This document shows positions 1-10,401 of a stretch of DNA of 64,000 nucleotides, one piece after another. A model generated the notes under the pieces. It was not told where the DNA came from. It did no database searches and saw only the letters and a program-made list of their open reading frames with translations. The stretch is from NCBI GenBank assembly GCA_003116975.1, contig BGKB01000016.1, forward strand, positions 623,127-687,126, written 5' to 3'. The translations under genes were made by a program, and so were the position numbers. The stretch comes from Aurantiochytrium sp. KH105. Taxonomy: Eukaryota > Sar > Bigyra > Thraustochytrida > Thraustochytriidae. Within the stretch, counting starts at the first letter, position 1; each line of letters opens with the position of its first letter.

Positions 1-1537
1 CACCTACTACGTGGCGGAAAAGGTTGCGGTGGAAATAATGTTGAAGTCAGGAGGCGGGGCAGCTCGCGTCCGATTGTCTGCTTTTGGCAGCTCGGCTCCT
101 CGAGCAAGTCTTTCCATCATCGGCCCGGTTCATTCCCTGTCAGGCTTGAGCAGAGATTCGTGCAGCAAGAGATCTTTTTTGGTTGTTGATTTCTTGGCTT
201 GTTTTCAATTTTTTCAATCAGCCAGATCAACAATCTGTCACCGTTCTCATTGACTAGCATTGCGAACGAATAAAGGCTGCTATCATCGACCATGGCCCAA
301 CGCAAAACGAGCGCGACACCATCCCGTCTGTGGCTGGCCCAAGACGGCGGCGCGGCCCGCGCCAGCTTGCGTAAATGAGAACGTCGGCGCGGCCGGTCGA
401 ACGAAGCCTGGCCCAATTTAGCGAGCGTCCCCACGGAAGAGCTTCGCGGCTGGAGGAAGAGAGTCAGACGCCTGCAGCTGCGTCGAGGCGCGAGCCGCGG
501 CGTGCGTCGTTCGTCGCGCAGCGCGAGCCACCGCCGGCTTATGCAACACAAAGAATCGGGATGCCGTCTTGCACGTCGAGGCGAGGCGAGGCGAGGCGAG
601 GTGAGGTGAGTGAGCGGGGTGAGTGAGGTGGAGTTGCGTCGCTTTTTACAAATGGAGTCCCAGCCAGCCAGCCAGCCAGCCAGCCAGCTCTTCGGCCCAA
701 GAAGCCACAGGCAGTTGCTTGATGCGAATGCGATTATAGAACTCTTGCAGCGCTGCTGCTACTACTGGGAGCAGCCGATGCGAGCGAGCTCGTCTCGCTC
801 GAGTGTGCCTTGGAGCAGCGAGGGCCTCCTGCGGCAAGAAATGTCGCGAGCGCCGCAGTTCTCGCCGCGGGCAAGCAGCGCCGTCCGGGCGTGCAAGAGG
901 ATGGAGGGCCGGGTGGGTGGGTGGGTAGGTGGGTGGGTGGGTCAACGACGAGGTCCGTCAACAAACGCCTCAGCTGCCGGCGCCATCTTGTCTCAGCTTC
1001 CCTTCCTTCTTTCTTTCTACCACCGCCCGTCCTAGCCTGGTCTGATCTGGTCCGGTCTGGTCTGGTCTGGTCTGGTCTGGCTGGTCTGGGCGCAACAGGA
1101 TGGCTTGCAGCTGCGCGAGACGCTGCCTTCGAGCCAGACCCTGCCGTCTCTGCGGCGCAGCGGGTGAGACGCTCTGCAGCTGGTCCTCGCGACGATCAGA
1201 TCAGGGTCTTTCATTCTCACTGTCTCACTGTCAGTCAATCACTTCTCTTTTTTTCACTGCTTTTTTTTTCTCTGCTTTTTTTTGCCTCGAGAGCCGCGGC
1301 GGCGGGGAGCACGCGGGGACTCTTGGCCCGGGCTATCCGTCCAACGGCAGGAAACCGCTCTGCTCGCAGATAGCGCTTCCTCCGTGCGCGGCGCCGGGAG
1401 CAGAAACGCCCCGCCGCGGCGTGCGCGGGTCCGCGCGCGAGCAGGCGAACCGGGGGCCAGCGCGGGAGTTCTGCGCGCCCGCGGCGGCGGTCTTTCTCTC
1501 TCCGCGGCGGCGCCTCGAGTTCGCCAAACGCAAGTCA

Positions 1538-1605
1538 GGCAGGCAGGCAGCACGCAGGCAGGCAGGCAGGCAGCACGCAGGCAGGCAGGCAGGCAGGCAG
1601 GCAGC
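1538..1605 (+). repeat. CAGG/CAGC short tandem repeat
   Basis: Imperfect run of GCAGGCAGGCAG units interrupted by ACG triplets. It lies about 320 bp upstream of the PHD-RAMA start codon, in sense orientation to it. Confidence 0.85.
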
Positions 1606-1724
1606 CCGGCGAGGCCCGCGAGCGCCGCGGAGAGGCAGGGCGCGGCGGGGCGCGGCCGCGGGAGCCGCGGGGCCTCCTGCCTGCGGCGGGGCGCCATCGC
1701 CATCCGCCCATCCTTTCATCGCTT

Positions 1725-1790
1725 TTCAAACATCCATCGCTCCATCGCTCCATCGCTCCATCCATCGCTCCATCCATCCATCCATCGCGA
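1725..1790. repeat. CATC/CCAT short tandem repeat
   Basis: Imperfect CATCGCTC/CATCCATC units in the presumed 5' leader of the PHD-RAMA gene. It explains the repetitive Ser/His/Arg translations in all frames here. Confidence 0.8.
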
Positions 1791-1926
1791 CGTCCGGCGC
1801 CGCGTCCTTCGCTCCATCCTGCGCTCCGTCCAGCGCTCCGCCTGACCCGGGGCGGCTCGAGCAGCGCCGCCCCGCCGCCGCGGCGCCGCGAGCAGCGGAG
1901 GCAGGCAGGCAGAGGGCGCGCGATCG

Positions 1927-4443
1927 ATGCTGCCCATGGCGGCCGCATCGGGCATGGGCATGCGCGGCGAGCAGGCCGTTGGCGCGGGGCTCGGCGGGGC
2001 GCGCGCGCGGCAGCAGCAGCGGCAGCGGCAGCAGCGGCAGCGGCAGGCCGCGCGCGCGGAGGACGGGGAGGCGGCGGCCGGCCCCGCGCTGAGCAGACCG
2101 CCGCGGCCCAGCCCGCTCCAGGTGCCGGGGATGGCGCCGAGCACGGCCCAGCACGAGCAGCAGGAGCAGCTGCTGCAGCCGTGGGAGCGCGTGCAGCAGC
2201 AGCAGCAGCAGCTGCTGCAGCGAGGAGGAGGAGGAGGAGCTTTTGCAGGTCCGGAAGGGGAGACCGACGCGGACCTGAACCTCTTCGAGCTGTACATTGA
2301 GATCCTGGGGAACATTGCGCAGTGGAAGAGACAAGGGGTCACGGCGCCGGCCTTTGAGCAGCTGCGACGCGAGTTCTCTTCAAAGGGCCCAGAGTACTTT
2401 GCCATGCGCGAGGACCCGACCTCGAGGGCCGAGTGGGCCCGCCTCGTCACCCTCGTAGACGCCTCGCGCAAAGAGCTCGAGGCCCAGGGCAACGCAGCGC
2501 CCGAGGCGCTGCAGAGCTTCTTCCCCGTCTGGGACCAATTCAGGACCGGCGTCGAGGCCGTGCAAAAACTTCAGAACCCGGACGACCTTCGGCGCCTCAT
2601 GGAACAGAGTCTCTGCGGGCTCTTTTCACCCCGAAACAAGGGCCACGCCAGCAAGCTCCTTGCCAAGGCCCGAGACAAGCACCAGGTCATGGCGGCCGCC
2701 TCTTCCATCAGTGCAATCGCCGCCAGCAAACTTGCCGCAGAATACCGCACGGTGTCCGACGATCTCCTCAATAGCGGGAGTCACCTGCAGGTTTGCGTCG
2801 ACAACTCCCCGCTCGTGAGAAAGCTTGTAGCCGAGGGCTTTCAACCCGCGCAAACTGCTCCGTCGTCATCATCATCATCAACATCAACAACAACAACAGC
2901 AGCACCAGCAACCTCAGCGTCAGCATCGTTAGTACCACCACAATCAAACACTGTACGAAGCGACGAGCCTGCTACTTCTGACGATGCCGGGGACGCGCGC
3001 TTCGCCCTGAGCGTGCCGAGCAAGCTGCGCCATTCCGATTCGGAAGTCCCTTCGGGGGAAGGTGTGATGAAACTTGAGATGGAAAAAGGCCAAAATGCAA
3101 GAGACATAGCAAACATCGGTGGTCAAAACGACCCCGACACTCCATCGGTGGAGGAACTTGACATCGACGCGAGCGAACGCGCGACGCTGGAGCTTTTATC
3201 CAGTCTGGCGCAGTTCAAGTCAGCGCGGGCCCTTCTTACGCCTCGACGCGCGGCGCTCACGCCGCGTAGCGCCATCGATATGGCCACTGCAGCTCACAAG
3301 GAGCGCGAGACGCGCCCTGCTGCCTTGGGCGCGTCGGGCGCTCGACCGCCCCTGAACGCCTTTGAAGGCGCCGATGAAAATGAAATAGAAAACGATGGCA
3401 CCACTTCGGGCGAAGATTCGCGCGGGCAGCCTCGACGAAAGCGCAAGGCCGGTCGCGCGGGTCTTGGGGCTGCTCGTGCAGCGTCTCGTGACGCGAATGC
3501 TGGATCCGAAGCCGAAGACAGTGCATCCTATGCGGATGAAGGCGGCGAGGCCACACCGACCATTTGCTCTGTGTGCGCCAAGGAAATCGAAGAAAAGGAC
3601 TTTGCAAACGCTGTAGGGTGTGACTTTCGCTCATGCTGCAAGTGGTTTCATCGCCGGTGCGTTTCTTTTGAAGGTGGAGAGAATGTGGCTTTGCCCGAAC
3701 CATGGTTCTGTCACGCCTGCATCGCGCCGACGATCAAGCACCTTGAAAAGGTCCATCAGCAGTCGCGCTCCAAGGGGACGCGACGATCGCTTACGCACCT
3801 TTTGCCTGGGAACGAACAGACCGCCGCGACAATCGCACACACAACGACGACGAAGGCGCCCTCTGAGTCCCTTGCTTCGTCATCAACGTCAACCTCAACG
3901 TCACGTGTGGGGACGCGGTCCCAGCAAAGCAGAGCTTGCGCCACGAGGGGGGGCGGGGCCGGAGCTGCAAACGGAGAGCGCCGCGCCCAAGGCGCTTCGA
4001 ACGGAACTTCTGACACCACCACGCGCCAGGGGAAGAGACGAGGCAACAGCGTTTGTAGCACCTCGGGCAACAGCAGTACCAGTGGTGCAGCTCGACCAAG
4101 CTCACCAAAAAGACGCAAGTACGAATTCAAAAACGATCTCGTCTTGAAACGAAACCCGCATCAAACCACGATTGTTGATCTCGTCGAGCATGGCTACCTG
4201 AAACCGGGGGACGTCATCAGCGTCCCCTATTTAAACAAGCATCGTTTTGAGGGCGTCATCAATGAAGGCGGACTCATCGAGTTCGAGTCCAATGTTTTCA
4301 TTTCTCCGCCCAGCTTTGCGCTTTACTGCAAGCGCAAAATTTACAAGAACAAACAGAGCGACCGTGGCTGGACTTCATGCTTTCACGGCACTACGCCTCT
4401 TCTCCACTACCGGAATCAATTTCTCAAATCCGGCAAGGAGTGA
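1927..4443 (+). CDS. PHD finger and C-terminal RAMA domain protein (putative chromatin / modified-DNA reader)
   Basis: 838 residues, intronless. The N-terminus (about 1-110) is low complexity (poly-Gln, poly-Gly). A helical region follows (about 115-300), then Ser/Thr-rich linkers. A PHD finger lies at about residues 545-600: a C-x2-C start (ICSVC), paired Cys, a WFHRRC core and a WFCHAC end, giving the Cys4-His-Cys3 zinc pattern. The last about 105 residues fit the RAMA domain: a DLVEHGYLKPGD helix-turn, a GVINEGGLIEF hairpin, FISPPSFA and a downstream RGW. RAMA domains are predicted readers of modified DNA, including N6-methyladenine, and PHD fingers bind histone tails. A nuclear histone/DNA reader role is inferred. 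The first ATG of the frame is used; M1, M5, M11 and M13 are close together, so the exact start is uncertain. Confidence 0.8.
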   Translation: MLPMAAASGMGMRGEQAVGAGLGGARARQQQRQRQQRQRQAARAEDGEAAAGPALSRPPRPSPLQVPGMAPSTAQHEQQEQLLQPWERVQQQQQQLLQRGGGGGAFAGPEGETDADLNLFELYIEILGNIAQWKRQGVTAPAFEQLRREFSSKGPEYFAMREDPTSRAEWARLVTLVDASRKELEAQGNAAPEALQSFFPVWDQFRTGVEAVQKLQNPDDLRRLMEQSLCGLFSPRNKGHASKLLAKARDKHQVMAAASSISAIAASKLAAEYRTVSDDLLNSGSHLQVCVDNSPLVRKLVAEGFQPAQTAPSSSSSSTSTTTTAAPATSASASLVPPQSNTVRSDEPATSDDAGDARFALSVPSKLRHSDSEVPSGEGVMKLEMEKGQNARDIANIGGQNDPDTPSVEELDIDASERATLELLSSLAQFKSARALLTPRRAALTPRSAIDMATAAHKERETRPAALGASGARPPLNAFEGADENEIENDGTTSGEDSRGQPRRKRKAGRAGLGAARAASRDANAGSEAEDSASYADEGGEATPTICSVCAKEIEEKDFANAVGCDFRSCCKWFHRRCVSFEGGENVALPEPWFCHACIAPTIKHLEKVHQQSRSKGTRRSLTHLLPGNEQTAATIAHTTTTKAPSESLASSSTSTSTSRVGTRSQQSRACATRGGGAGAANGERRAQGASNGTSDTTTRQGKRRGNSVCSTSGNSSTSGAARPSSPKRRKYEFKNDLVLKRNPHQTTIVDLVEHGYLKPGDVISVPYLNKHRFEGVINEGGLIEFESNVFISPPSFALYCKRKIYKNKQSDRGWTSCFHGTTPLLHYRNQFLKSGKE

Positions 4444-4881
4444 GTCATTTCCTTACTTGCTTTGTTTCCTTTGGCCAGCACCTCCAGCGAGGGTCGTTGA
4501 CAACTATGCGCGAGTGTACAAACAATGCATGCCTGAATGCCAAAACGACGTGCCTGCACCACACATTGATAGATCTTTGCGACAACTCGATGGACATTTA
4601 CTTTGAGCGTATGCATGAGCTTCTCTTCTTGGTTGCTTTCAAGAGTCTTGTTCGATTTCACGCTTTGCGCGACCACAAAATTTGGCGAACGAAGTTCCTT
4701 TCCCTTTACCTCATCTTTTGGGGGGGGCGAATCATTTTTGAAAAAATGATACGATGAGCTGACCTTCTCTTTGATGCTTGTTTTCTCCCTAAAAACCATC
4801 CATCCACGCCTTTGAGTACTTTTCAAAACAACGAGCCAAGATTGACTTTTACTTTTGCATTTTGTGTCCCTTCATTTTTTT
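4444..4881. other. Convergent intergenic region
   Basis: Space between two convergent genes. No gene seen. GTGAGT at 4440 and TTTGGCCAG ending at 4478 would make a 39-bp intron, but splicing it only replaces the last residue with seven others before a new stop, so I do not use it. Confidence 0.5.
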
Positions 4882-6735
4882 CTACAGCTCGATGCGGTCG
4901 ACCTCATGCTCTCCGGGATCTTCGTAACGAACGACAAAGTCCGCATCTTCGACAGGGTGTCCACCGTCGTACAGCACGGGGCGCTCAAGCTTGAAGCCCC
5001 GAATTCGATACACCTCGAGCTCGGCCTCGTCGTCAGGGTCCACTGCTGCAAACGTTGTGGGCTCATTGCGCACCTTGACCGCGCCCACCCGCACCTTTAC
5101 ACCAGGCGCTGCAGTCATCACTAGCGTTCCATCGACATCAACAGGTCCGGCGAAAGTAATATCGCCGGAAATGACCAACGTCGAGCGCGAAGACACCTTG
5201 ACCTGCTCCGGTTGCTCGAAGCGCGCTGGTAACTCAGAAAAGAGTGGGCAGAAACTGGGCAAAAGGACAATGTGCGGCCATTCTGGCTGCGCAAAGCCGC
5301 CGTGGGCAGCGGATGCCGGTGCGCCAATCTCACAGCCCAAGTCGCGCAGCATGAGCGCGTTGCAGGCGTAGATTGCGAGCTCGGTGGATGTGCAGCTGGC
5401 GTCCGGAATGCCTTTGCCCGCCTTTTGTGCGGCGTCGTGTAAATTGTTCTTGGCTGGCGCATAGAGACGATGTGTGAGGCTAGGCGGGCCATTCAAGGCA
5501 TCATTTTCCATTGCGCCTGCATCCTGAAAAACAGTGACGCCGATGGAACCGGGCGCAGGGGGCTCGCCAAGGTCGCGGAGCGTCAGTGGGTAGTCTTGCA
5601 TCATGCATTCCAGCCGTGTGGGCGACTTGAAAACGGTTCGTGTCTCATCGGCGTACTTGGGGTTGACAAACTCGGGAATGACGCCACCCGTCTTTTCGAG
5701 CGTCTTGACGTAGGGCTCGAGAGCGAAAATGAGCTGATTCATGTTGCCTGGAAAGGCAGAGTAGCCATCTTCACCATTAACGTCGCCCTCGTCTGGACTG
5801 ACAGTGGCGCGAAGCAAGCTGTCAATGTAGTTGTACTCTACATTGACGGTGATTTCGTGGCCATCTTGGTGACAGAGACGCATGAGCGCGCCGGCTGCGG
5901 CCTTGGCCTTGCGCGGGATGGCCACCGAGTTTACCTGGTAGCCAGACATGACGCTGACGCCAAGAGTTGCGGGCATGGTGCGAAATGAGAGCGGGTTTGT
6001 ATCTTGGAAAAAGAGAACCCATTCTCGGCCTGCGTCGAGCCAGTCCTGCGCAAGTCCCGTCTGGTGAAGCAAAAGGTGCACATCACCGTGGCCGTGTGGT
6101 TTAGTAAGAACGCGCGCAGGATCTTTGGGGTCGATGGCGAGCTTGGGTTCGTTGTCTGCGAGACAGGCGACCTTTTCCTGCTTCATGAGGTGCACTTGGT
6201 CGCGATCAAGTCCAAAATAGTCCTCGCGCTCCAGCAACTCAAGTGTCTTGTCATGTGTGTCGTCCGAGGTCATGATTGCAAGCGGCACAGGGGACGCCGG
6301 ATCTTGCAAGGCAGCAATATATTGGCAGTACAATCCAAGGAAAGAGGTCCCCGAGGTGATTTCGCTGGGCAGCTCCACCTTGATGCCCGAGTACCCGAGA
6401 CGTTCCCCGAGCCCTCCGGCGACGAGAACGCAGGCGCATTGCGCAAATGCAGCGCGACCAGCAGCTTCGGCTTCGGCTCGCTCTTTGTGCAACGCTTCAA
6501 AGGGGAAGGTGACGCACTCGGGAATCTTGGGAGTGTATCCTTCAAAAGGGTTGTCACCTCGTTTGCTCTTTTCCAGCAAATCCCGAGCGCGACGCACATA
6601 TGCGGGCAGACCTCCAGGGTAGTTTGCGTTGAGAGTTTGCAATTGTTCCATGAGATCATCCTGGGCGTCCCCCGCGCTGTCGAAAAGGTGCGTCTGGCCC
6701 TCGTCTTCAAGCGCAGCGCGAAGATCCTGGGCCAT
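4882..6735 (-). CDS. UDP-sugar pyrophosphorylase (USP-type nucleotidyltransferase)
   Basis: 617 residues, intronless. The nucleotide-binding loop GGLGERLGYSGIKVELP (about residues 105-125) is the signature of the UDP-glucose/UDP-sugar pyrophosphorylase superfamily, and the length of about 600 with an N-terminal helical domain and C-terminal beta-helix-like tail fits plant USP (EC 2.7.7.64) rather than the shorter UGP1. The family converts sugar-1-phosphates plus UTP into UDP-glucose, -galactose, -glucuronate, -xylose or -arabinose and pyrophosphate in the cytosol, supplying glycan synthesis. No signal peptide is visible. ATG at 6735 (MAQDLRAAL) is the natural start. The gene converges on the PHD-RAMA gene. 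A CAGA/CAGG tract (sense strand) sits 100-160 bp upstream of the start. Family assignment is strong; the sugar range cannot be read from sequence. Confidence 0.9.
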   Translation of the reverse strand: MAQDLRAALEDEGQTHLFDSAGDAQDDLMEQLQTLNANYPGGLPAYVRRARDLLEKSKRGDNPFEGYTPKIPECVTFPFEALHKERAEAEAAGRAAFAQCACVLVAGGLGERLGYSGIKVELPSEITSGTSFLGLYCQYIAALQDPASPVPLAIMTSDDTHDKTLELLEREDYFGLDRDQVHLMKQEKVACLADNEPKLAIDPKDPARVLTKPHGHGDVHLLLHQTGLAQDWLDAGREWVLFFQDTNPLSFRTMPATLGVSVMSGYQVNSVAIPRKAKAAAGALMRLCHQDGHEITVNVEYNYIDSLLRATVSPDEGDVNGEDGYSAFPGNMNQLIFALEPYVKTLEKTGGVIPEFVNPKYADETRTVFKSPTRLECMMQDYPLTLRDLGEPPAPGSIGVTVFQDAGAMENDALNGPPSLTHRLYAPAKNNLHDAAQKAGKGIPDASCTSTELAIYACNALMLRDLGCEIGAPASAAHGGFAQPEWPHIVLLPSFCPLFSELPARFEQPEQVKVSSRSTLVISGDITFAGPVDVDGTLVMTAAPGVKVRVGAVKVRNEPTTFAAVDPDDEAELEVYRIRGFKLERPVLYDGGHPVEDADFVVRYEDPGEHEVDRIEL

Positions 6736-7530
6736 CTTTCTTTTCTTTTCTTTTTCCTTTCCTACTCTATCCTTTTCGAGTTGCGAGCCTCGCTCGGCTG
6801 CGAGCTTGAAGCAAGGTTACTGGCTAATCGCCGGGCTCTCTGTCTGTCTGTCTGTCTGTCTGCCTGCCTGCCTGTCTGTCTGTCTGTCTGTCTGTCTTGC
6901 CTTCTTGCCTTCTCTGTCTCCTTTGTCGCTTTGCCATTGTCTGTCTACCGGAGATTCTCTGCGACAAGGAGTTTAGATTGCGTTGCGCACACACTAATCT
7001 CTAAATTTGCGTTGTTCATACCGCGGCCCTTTGTCAAAGGAGGGGGGGCACTCTGATCGGCTCTGCTCTGTTTCACGTACACCCCCGGCCCTGCCGAGGC
7101 GGACTCGCAAGCTGCAGGTAGGAGGTGGGGGGGTAGTCACTTCGAATTTGGGTTGTTCAAATGGTGAGCTGGAGGGGTCTCATACTTGATTTATATGCGC
7201 AAGCCTCAAGCGCGAAAAGCACGTGCTATCCTAGGTGGGGGGTCTCGTGCAGGGAGACCAATGCGGAGGGGCAGCACGAACAAACTGGAGTCGTCGAGGC
7301 CAGCAAGCTCTGTCCCGTGGCCCGGCCGCGGTCCTGCTAGAGAGGAGCGGAAGAGGCGCGTGGCGCTCTTCGACTCGGTCGTGCCTTGCGACGGCTGTGC
7401 TTCGCAGGCGCCCTTCGTCGCTCTTTGCGGACGCACGCACGCAAGCACGTACGCACGCACGAGCGAGCGAACGAACGAGAAGAGGCTTTCTTTTTCTTAG
7501 GCTGCTTGTTGCTGCGTCCACGCTTACAGG
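6736..7530. other. Divergent intergenic region
   Basis: Separates the divergent UDP-sugar pyrophosphorylase (-) and GDT1-like (+) genes, so it must hold both promoters. It contains a TGTC/TGCC tract (about 6840-6897) near the first gene and an ACGC/GAGC/GAAC tract (about 7430-7480) near the second. No gene is seen. Confidence 0.55.
6840..6897 (-). repeat. TGTC/TGCC tetranucleotide repeat
   Basis: CTGTCTGTCTG...CTGCCTGCCTG run. On the minus strand, sense to the UDP-sugar pyrophosphorylase gene, it reads CAGACAGA/CAGGCAGG. Confidence 0.9.
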
Positions 7531-8277
7531 ATGGCGACTTTTGCAGACGAGGCCGCGAGCCGCGGGGGCAACCTGCGCGGCATGCTCGTGGACGGGCTCA
7601 CCCAAAAGGCTGGTTCCATCAATGAGGACGAGCCGTACGGAACGTTTACCGAGGCCACGATTCGATCGTTTGCCATGATCATCGTCTCTGAGCTCGGTGA
7701 CGAGACCTTTATCATCGCGGCCATTATGGCGATGCGGTACCCGCGAGCAGTGATCCTGGCCGGTGCGCTAGGCGCGCTGTATGTGATGACTGTGCTTTCG
7801 GCAGCGATGGGCTTTGTCATGCCCAAGCTCATTAGCCCGGCGCTCACGCACAAGATCGCCACCTTTATGTACTTCTTCTTTGGCTTTCGCCTCTTGTGGA
7901 TTGGCTACCACGCAAGCCACGATGACGCGGACGATGAAATCGAGGAAGTCGAGAAATCGCTGCGCGCATCCAAGAGCAAAGCGGGCTGGCGCGCGCAGCT
8001 TGGCAAGATCCTCACGCCGGTCTTTATCGAGGCCTTTGTGATGACGTTCCTGGCCGAGTGGGGTGACCGTAGTCAGATTGCCACCGTTACCTTGTCTGCG
8101 CACAACGACCCGATCGGTGTGACGATTGGTGGTATGGTGGGACACACCATTTGCACGGCCATTGCTGTCTTTGGAGGTCGCCTTATCGCCACGCAGATTA
8201 GCCAGCGGACCGTCGCCTTTTCTGGCAGCTTTACCTTTTTCATCTTTGCCTTTCTCAACCTCTCTACGTACAGCTAG
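7531..8277 (+). CDS. GDT1: GDT1/TMEM165 (UPF0016) family cation/H+ antiporter
   Basis: 248 residues, intronless. It carries the two family-defining acidic motifs: SELGDETF in the N-terminal half (about residue 53) and AEWGDRSQ in the C-terminal half (about residue 176), matching E-x-G-D-(K/R/E)-(T/S). These lie in antiparallel three-helix repeats joined by an acidic/basic loop (DDADDEIEEVEK). TMEM165/Gdt1 exchange Ca2+ or Mn2+ for H+ at the Golgi and support glycosyltransferases; yeast Gdt1 is about 280 residues. Six hydrophobic segments are visible, and a short pre-helix region instead of a clear signal peptide. Start is ATG 7531 just after a CA-rich leader. The Golgi site and the ion are inferred from family. 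Confidence 0.92.
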   Translation: MATFADEAASRGGNLRGMLVDGLTQKAGSINEDEPYGTFTEATIRSFAMIIVSELGDETFIIAAIMAMRYPRAVILAGALGALYVMTVLSAAMGFVMPKLISPALTHKIATFMYFFFGFRLLWIGYHASHDDADDEIEEVEKSLRASKSKAGWRAQLGKILTPVFIEAFVMTFLAEWGDRSQIATVTLSAHNDPIGVTIGGMVGHTICTAIAVFGGRLIATQISQRTVAFSGSFTFFIFAFLNLSTYS

Positions 8278-8779
8278 GGCGTTGTTTGCTTTGTCCTGCT
8301 TCGTTCAGCCATCCATCGTTAATCAAAATAACCAAATCTCCCGCCCGGCTGGTCCTCGTTTTCCTTTCCTTTTCCTCAATTCGTTTCGTGAGACAACGAA
8401 GCGTCAGGAATAAATGCAAGTCACTTGCACTTTCTTACACTTTTTCGCCTTTTCATCATCAGCACTGCGACACACAGCAGCACTTTTTGTCAAATTCTCG
8501 ACGTCGTAAAGCAAAGTGGAAGATGGCTAATTTTTATTTATCTGTATTCTTGCGGGAATGAGTGCGCTTTTGTATTTCTTGATTGCGTCAATCCTGAGCG
8601 CAAAACACGTAGCGTTGATGGTATTTACGTTGGCTTTTTCTTCTAGAAAAAACGCGTGAATCAATTCGGAATCTCTGCAATGTATGTGTGTTTACTTGTG
8701 CAATTTCCGATTCTGTCTACATTTAACAGAATTCTTTTTGACAAGATTTTAGTACTGCAAACTCGCTCATGTGTTGTAG
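8278..8779. other. Convergent intergenic region
   Basis: AT-richer 3' flanks of the convergent GDT1-like and Nudix genes. No gene or RNA seen. Confidence 0.5.
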
Positions 8780-9541
8780 CTATACATGCTGACTTTGGGC
8801 TGCTGCAAGACCGAGAGCGTATGCGTAGAGCAGCCCGCTCACAGTCACATTGGACCGGTCCTTGAGGGCGGTCGTTTCGGGAAGCATCGATTTCTCCGTC
8901 TCAATATGCCTTGGATTGCGAAGTGACTTGAGAAGGTCCTTTTGAGGAACCAGATGCGTTTGTATAAACTCGTCCTCATCCTGCTTTGGCACGGGTTCGC
9001 GATTGAGATCATTGGTACAGTCTACTATGACATTAACGAACTTAAGATTAGCATTTGAGAGTCCAGGGTCGACAAACAACACGTCGGAGACGGATTTGAC
9101 CTCGCCAAGATACCCGGTCTCCTCGCGGAGTTCGCGAAGCGCCGCGCTCTCGGCGTCCTCTCCCTCATCGACGAGTCCCGCGGGGAACTCGAGCACGTAG
9201 GAGTCGGTAGGCGGGCGATACTGCGAGATGACGAGCGTTTCCGGGCCCTGTCCCTCCTTGCGTCCGACGACGGTGGCCACAATGAAGACTGCGTCAATCT
9301 CCCCTTTGCGCGTCGTACGCTCTGCGAACTCCCACTCCTTCTCTTCTTGCTTTTCATTGCGGAACGTCTGCTTCACCAGCCGCACCCAGCGAAAGCCCGG
9401 CGCCTCGAGCGGTACATCGTGCACCTTTTCCGCATGATCCTTTAAGCTCAAGCTCGGCGCCTCGCCGCTCTCCGCCTCCCTGTCCATATCGTCGCAGCTC
9501 CGAAATTTCTCCTCAAACGACATCCGAATGTTGCGTCGCAT
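8780..9541 (-). CDS. Nudix hydrolase, ADP-ribose/ADP-sugar pyrophosphatase (NUDT5/YSA1-like)
   Basis: 253 residues. A complete Nudix box G-x5-E-x7-R-E-x2-E-E-x-G is seen (GLVDEGED ... ALRELREETGY, about residues 134-156) with the helix/loop glutamates that bind Mg2+. The preceding YRPPTDSYVLEFPAG and following FVDPGLSNAN match the NUDT5/YSA1 subgroup, which hydrolyses ADP-ribose to AMP and ribose-5-phosphate. The C-terminus lacks a clear targeting signal. ATG codons occur at residues 1 and 7 (MSFEEK); either could be the start. A GCAAA/GCAAC-type tract (sense strand) lies 30-170 bp upstream. Substrate is inferred from subgroup resemblance. Confidence 0.85.
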   Translation of the reverse strand: MRRNIRMSFEEKFRSCDDMDREAESGEAPSLSLKDHAEKVHDVPLEAPGFRWVRLVKQTFRNEKQEEKEWEFAERTTRKGEIDAVFIVATVVGRKEGQGPETLVISQYRPPTDSYVLEFPAGLVDEGEDAESAALRELREETGYLGEVKSVSDVLFVDPGLSNANLKFVNVIVDCTNDLNREPVPKQDEDEFIQTHLVPQKDLLKSLRNPRHIETEKSMLPETTALKDRSNVTVSGLLYAYALGLAAAQSQHV

Positions 9542-9567
9542 CTCGTGGTCCCGCGCCGCGTTCGGTA

Positions 9568-9700
9568 TCTGCTTTGCTTGCTTTGCGTTGCTTTACTTTG
9601 CGTTGCTTTGCTTTGCTTTACTTTGCTTTGCTTTGCGTTCCTTTGCTTTGCGTTCCTTTGCGTTGCGTTGCGTTGCGTTGCGTTGCGTTGCGTTGCATTC
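9568..9700 (-). repeat. TTTGC/TTGCG pentanucleotide tract
   Basis: Alternating CTTTG, CTTTA and CGTTG pentamers ending in a pure GCGTT run. It starts about 30 bp upstream of the Nudix start codon. Confidence 0.9.
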
Positions 9701-10401
9701 CCTTGTTTCGCCCCCGTCCTTCGCACGCGTCCGGTTCGCGTAGGTCCTCCGCCGCCCAGGTTCTCCTCTCCAGCGCAGGTTCTCCACCCGGCCAGCGGGT
9801 TCGCGCGCGCAGGTTCTCCAGACCCGGTACCGCGACCCGGTACCGTGGCGGCACGCGCCGCGCTGGTCTTGCATTATTAGCTGGAGAGCGCCGCTTGGGA
9901 CGACGCGAAGAGCGACAGCGATGGCGACAGACGGCGACAGCGACAGCGACGGGGACGAGGACAGCGACGGGGACAGCGACGAGGACAGAGACGGGGACAC
10001 GACCGACGGACGGCGGAGACCGACTCGACCCGCGGAAAACTCGGCGCCGGACGCGGTGTAGGACGGGCCCGGGGCTGGTGTTTCCGGTTCGCGCGACGGG
10101 CGAGGACCCCTGCGCGCGGGCGAGAGGACGAGGAGCCAGAGGGCGCGAGAAGCCGGGTTGATGAAGCACGAGAGCTTGGCGGCGAGGACCCCAGAGAGCT
10201 TCAGCGACCGAGAAGCGTGGCAAGGCAGCGCGGAGCTGAGCGGAGGGGAGGAATCGAGGCGGCGGGGAGGAATCGAGGCGGCAAAGCCGAAACGTGGACG
10301 TGCAGCGAGACCATCGAATTCGAGGTGGTGGCGTGGCGTAAGAAAAACGAAGCATCGCTATACATCGCAGTGCAGGAAAAGATCTAGATCCTTCGGAGAA
10401 A

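Larger units (their letters stand above)
1..1926. other. Intergenic/5' leader region, low complexity
   Basis: No convincing gene is seen. The reading frames here are short, run over simple repeats and resemble no family. Visible repeats are GGGT tracts (about 910-945), TCTGG tracts (about 1040-1085), CAGG/CAGC tracts (about 1538-1605) and CCAT tracts (about 1725-1790). The CAGG tracts lie on the sense strand of the PHD-RAMA gene that starts at 1927, so the 3' part is probably its promoter and 5' leader. Confidence 0.6.

Noticed and set aside
1100-2092. Plus-strand ORF of 330 residues before the PHD-RAMA gene
   Set aside because: Arg/Ala repeat translation through CAGG and CCAT tracts.
4440-4478. 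39-bp intron-like sequence at the end of the PHD-RAMA gene
   Set aside because: Very short and changes only the last residues; no need for it.
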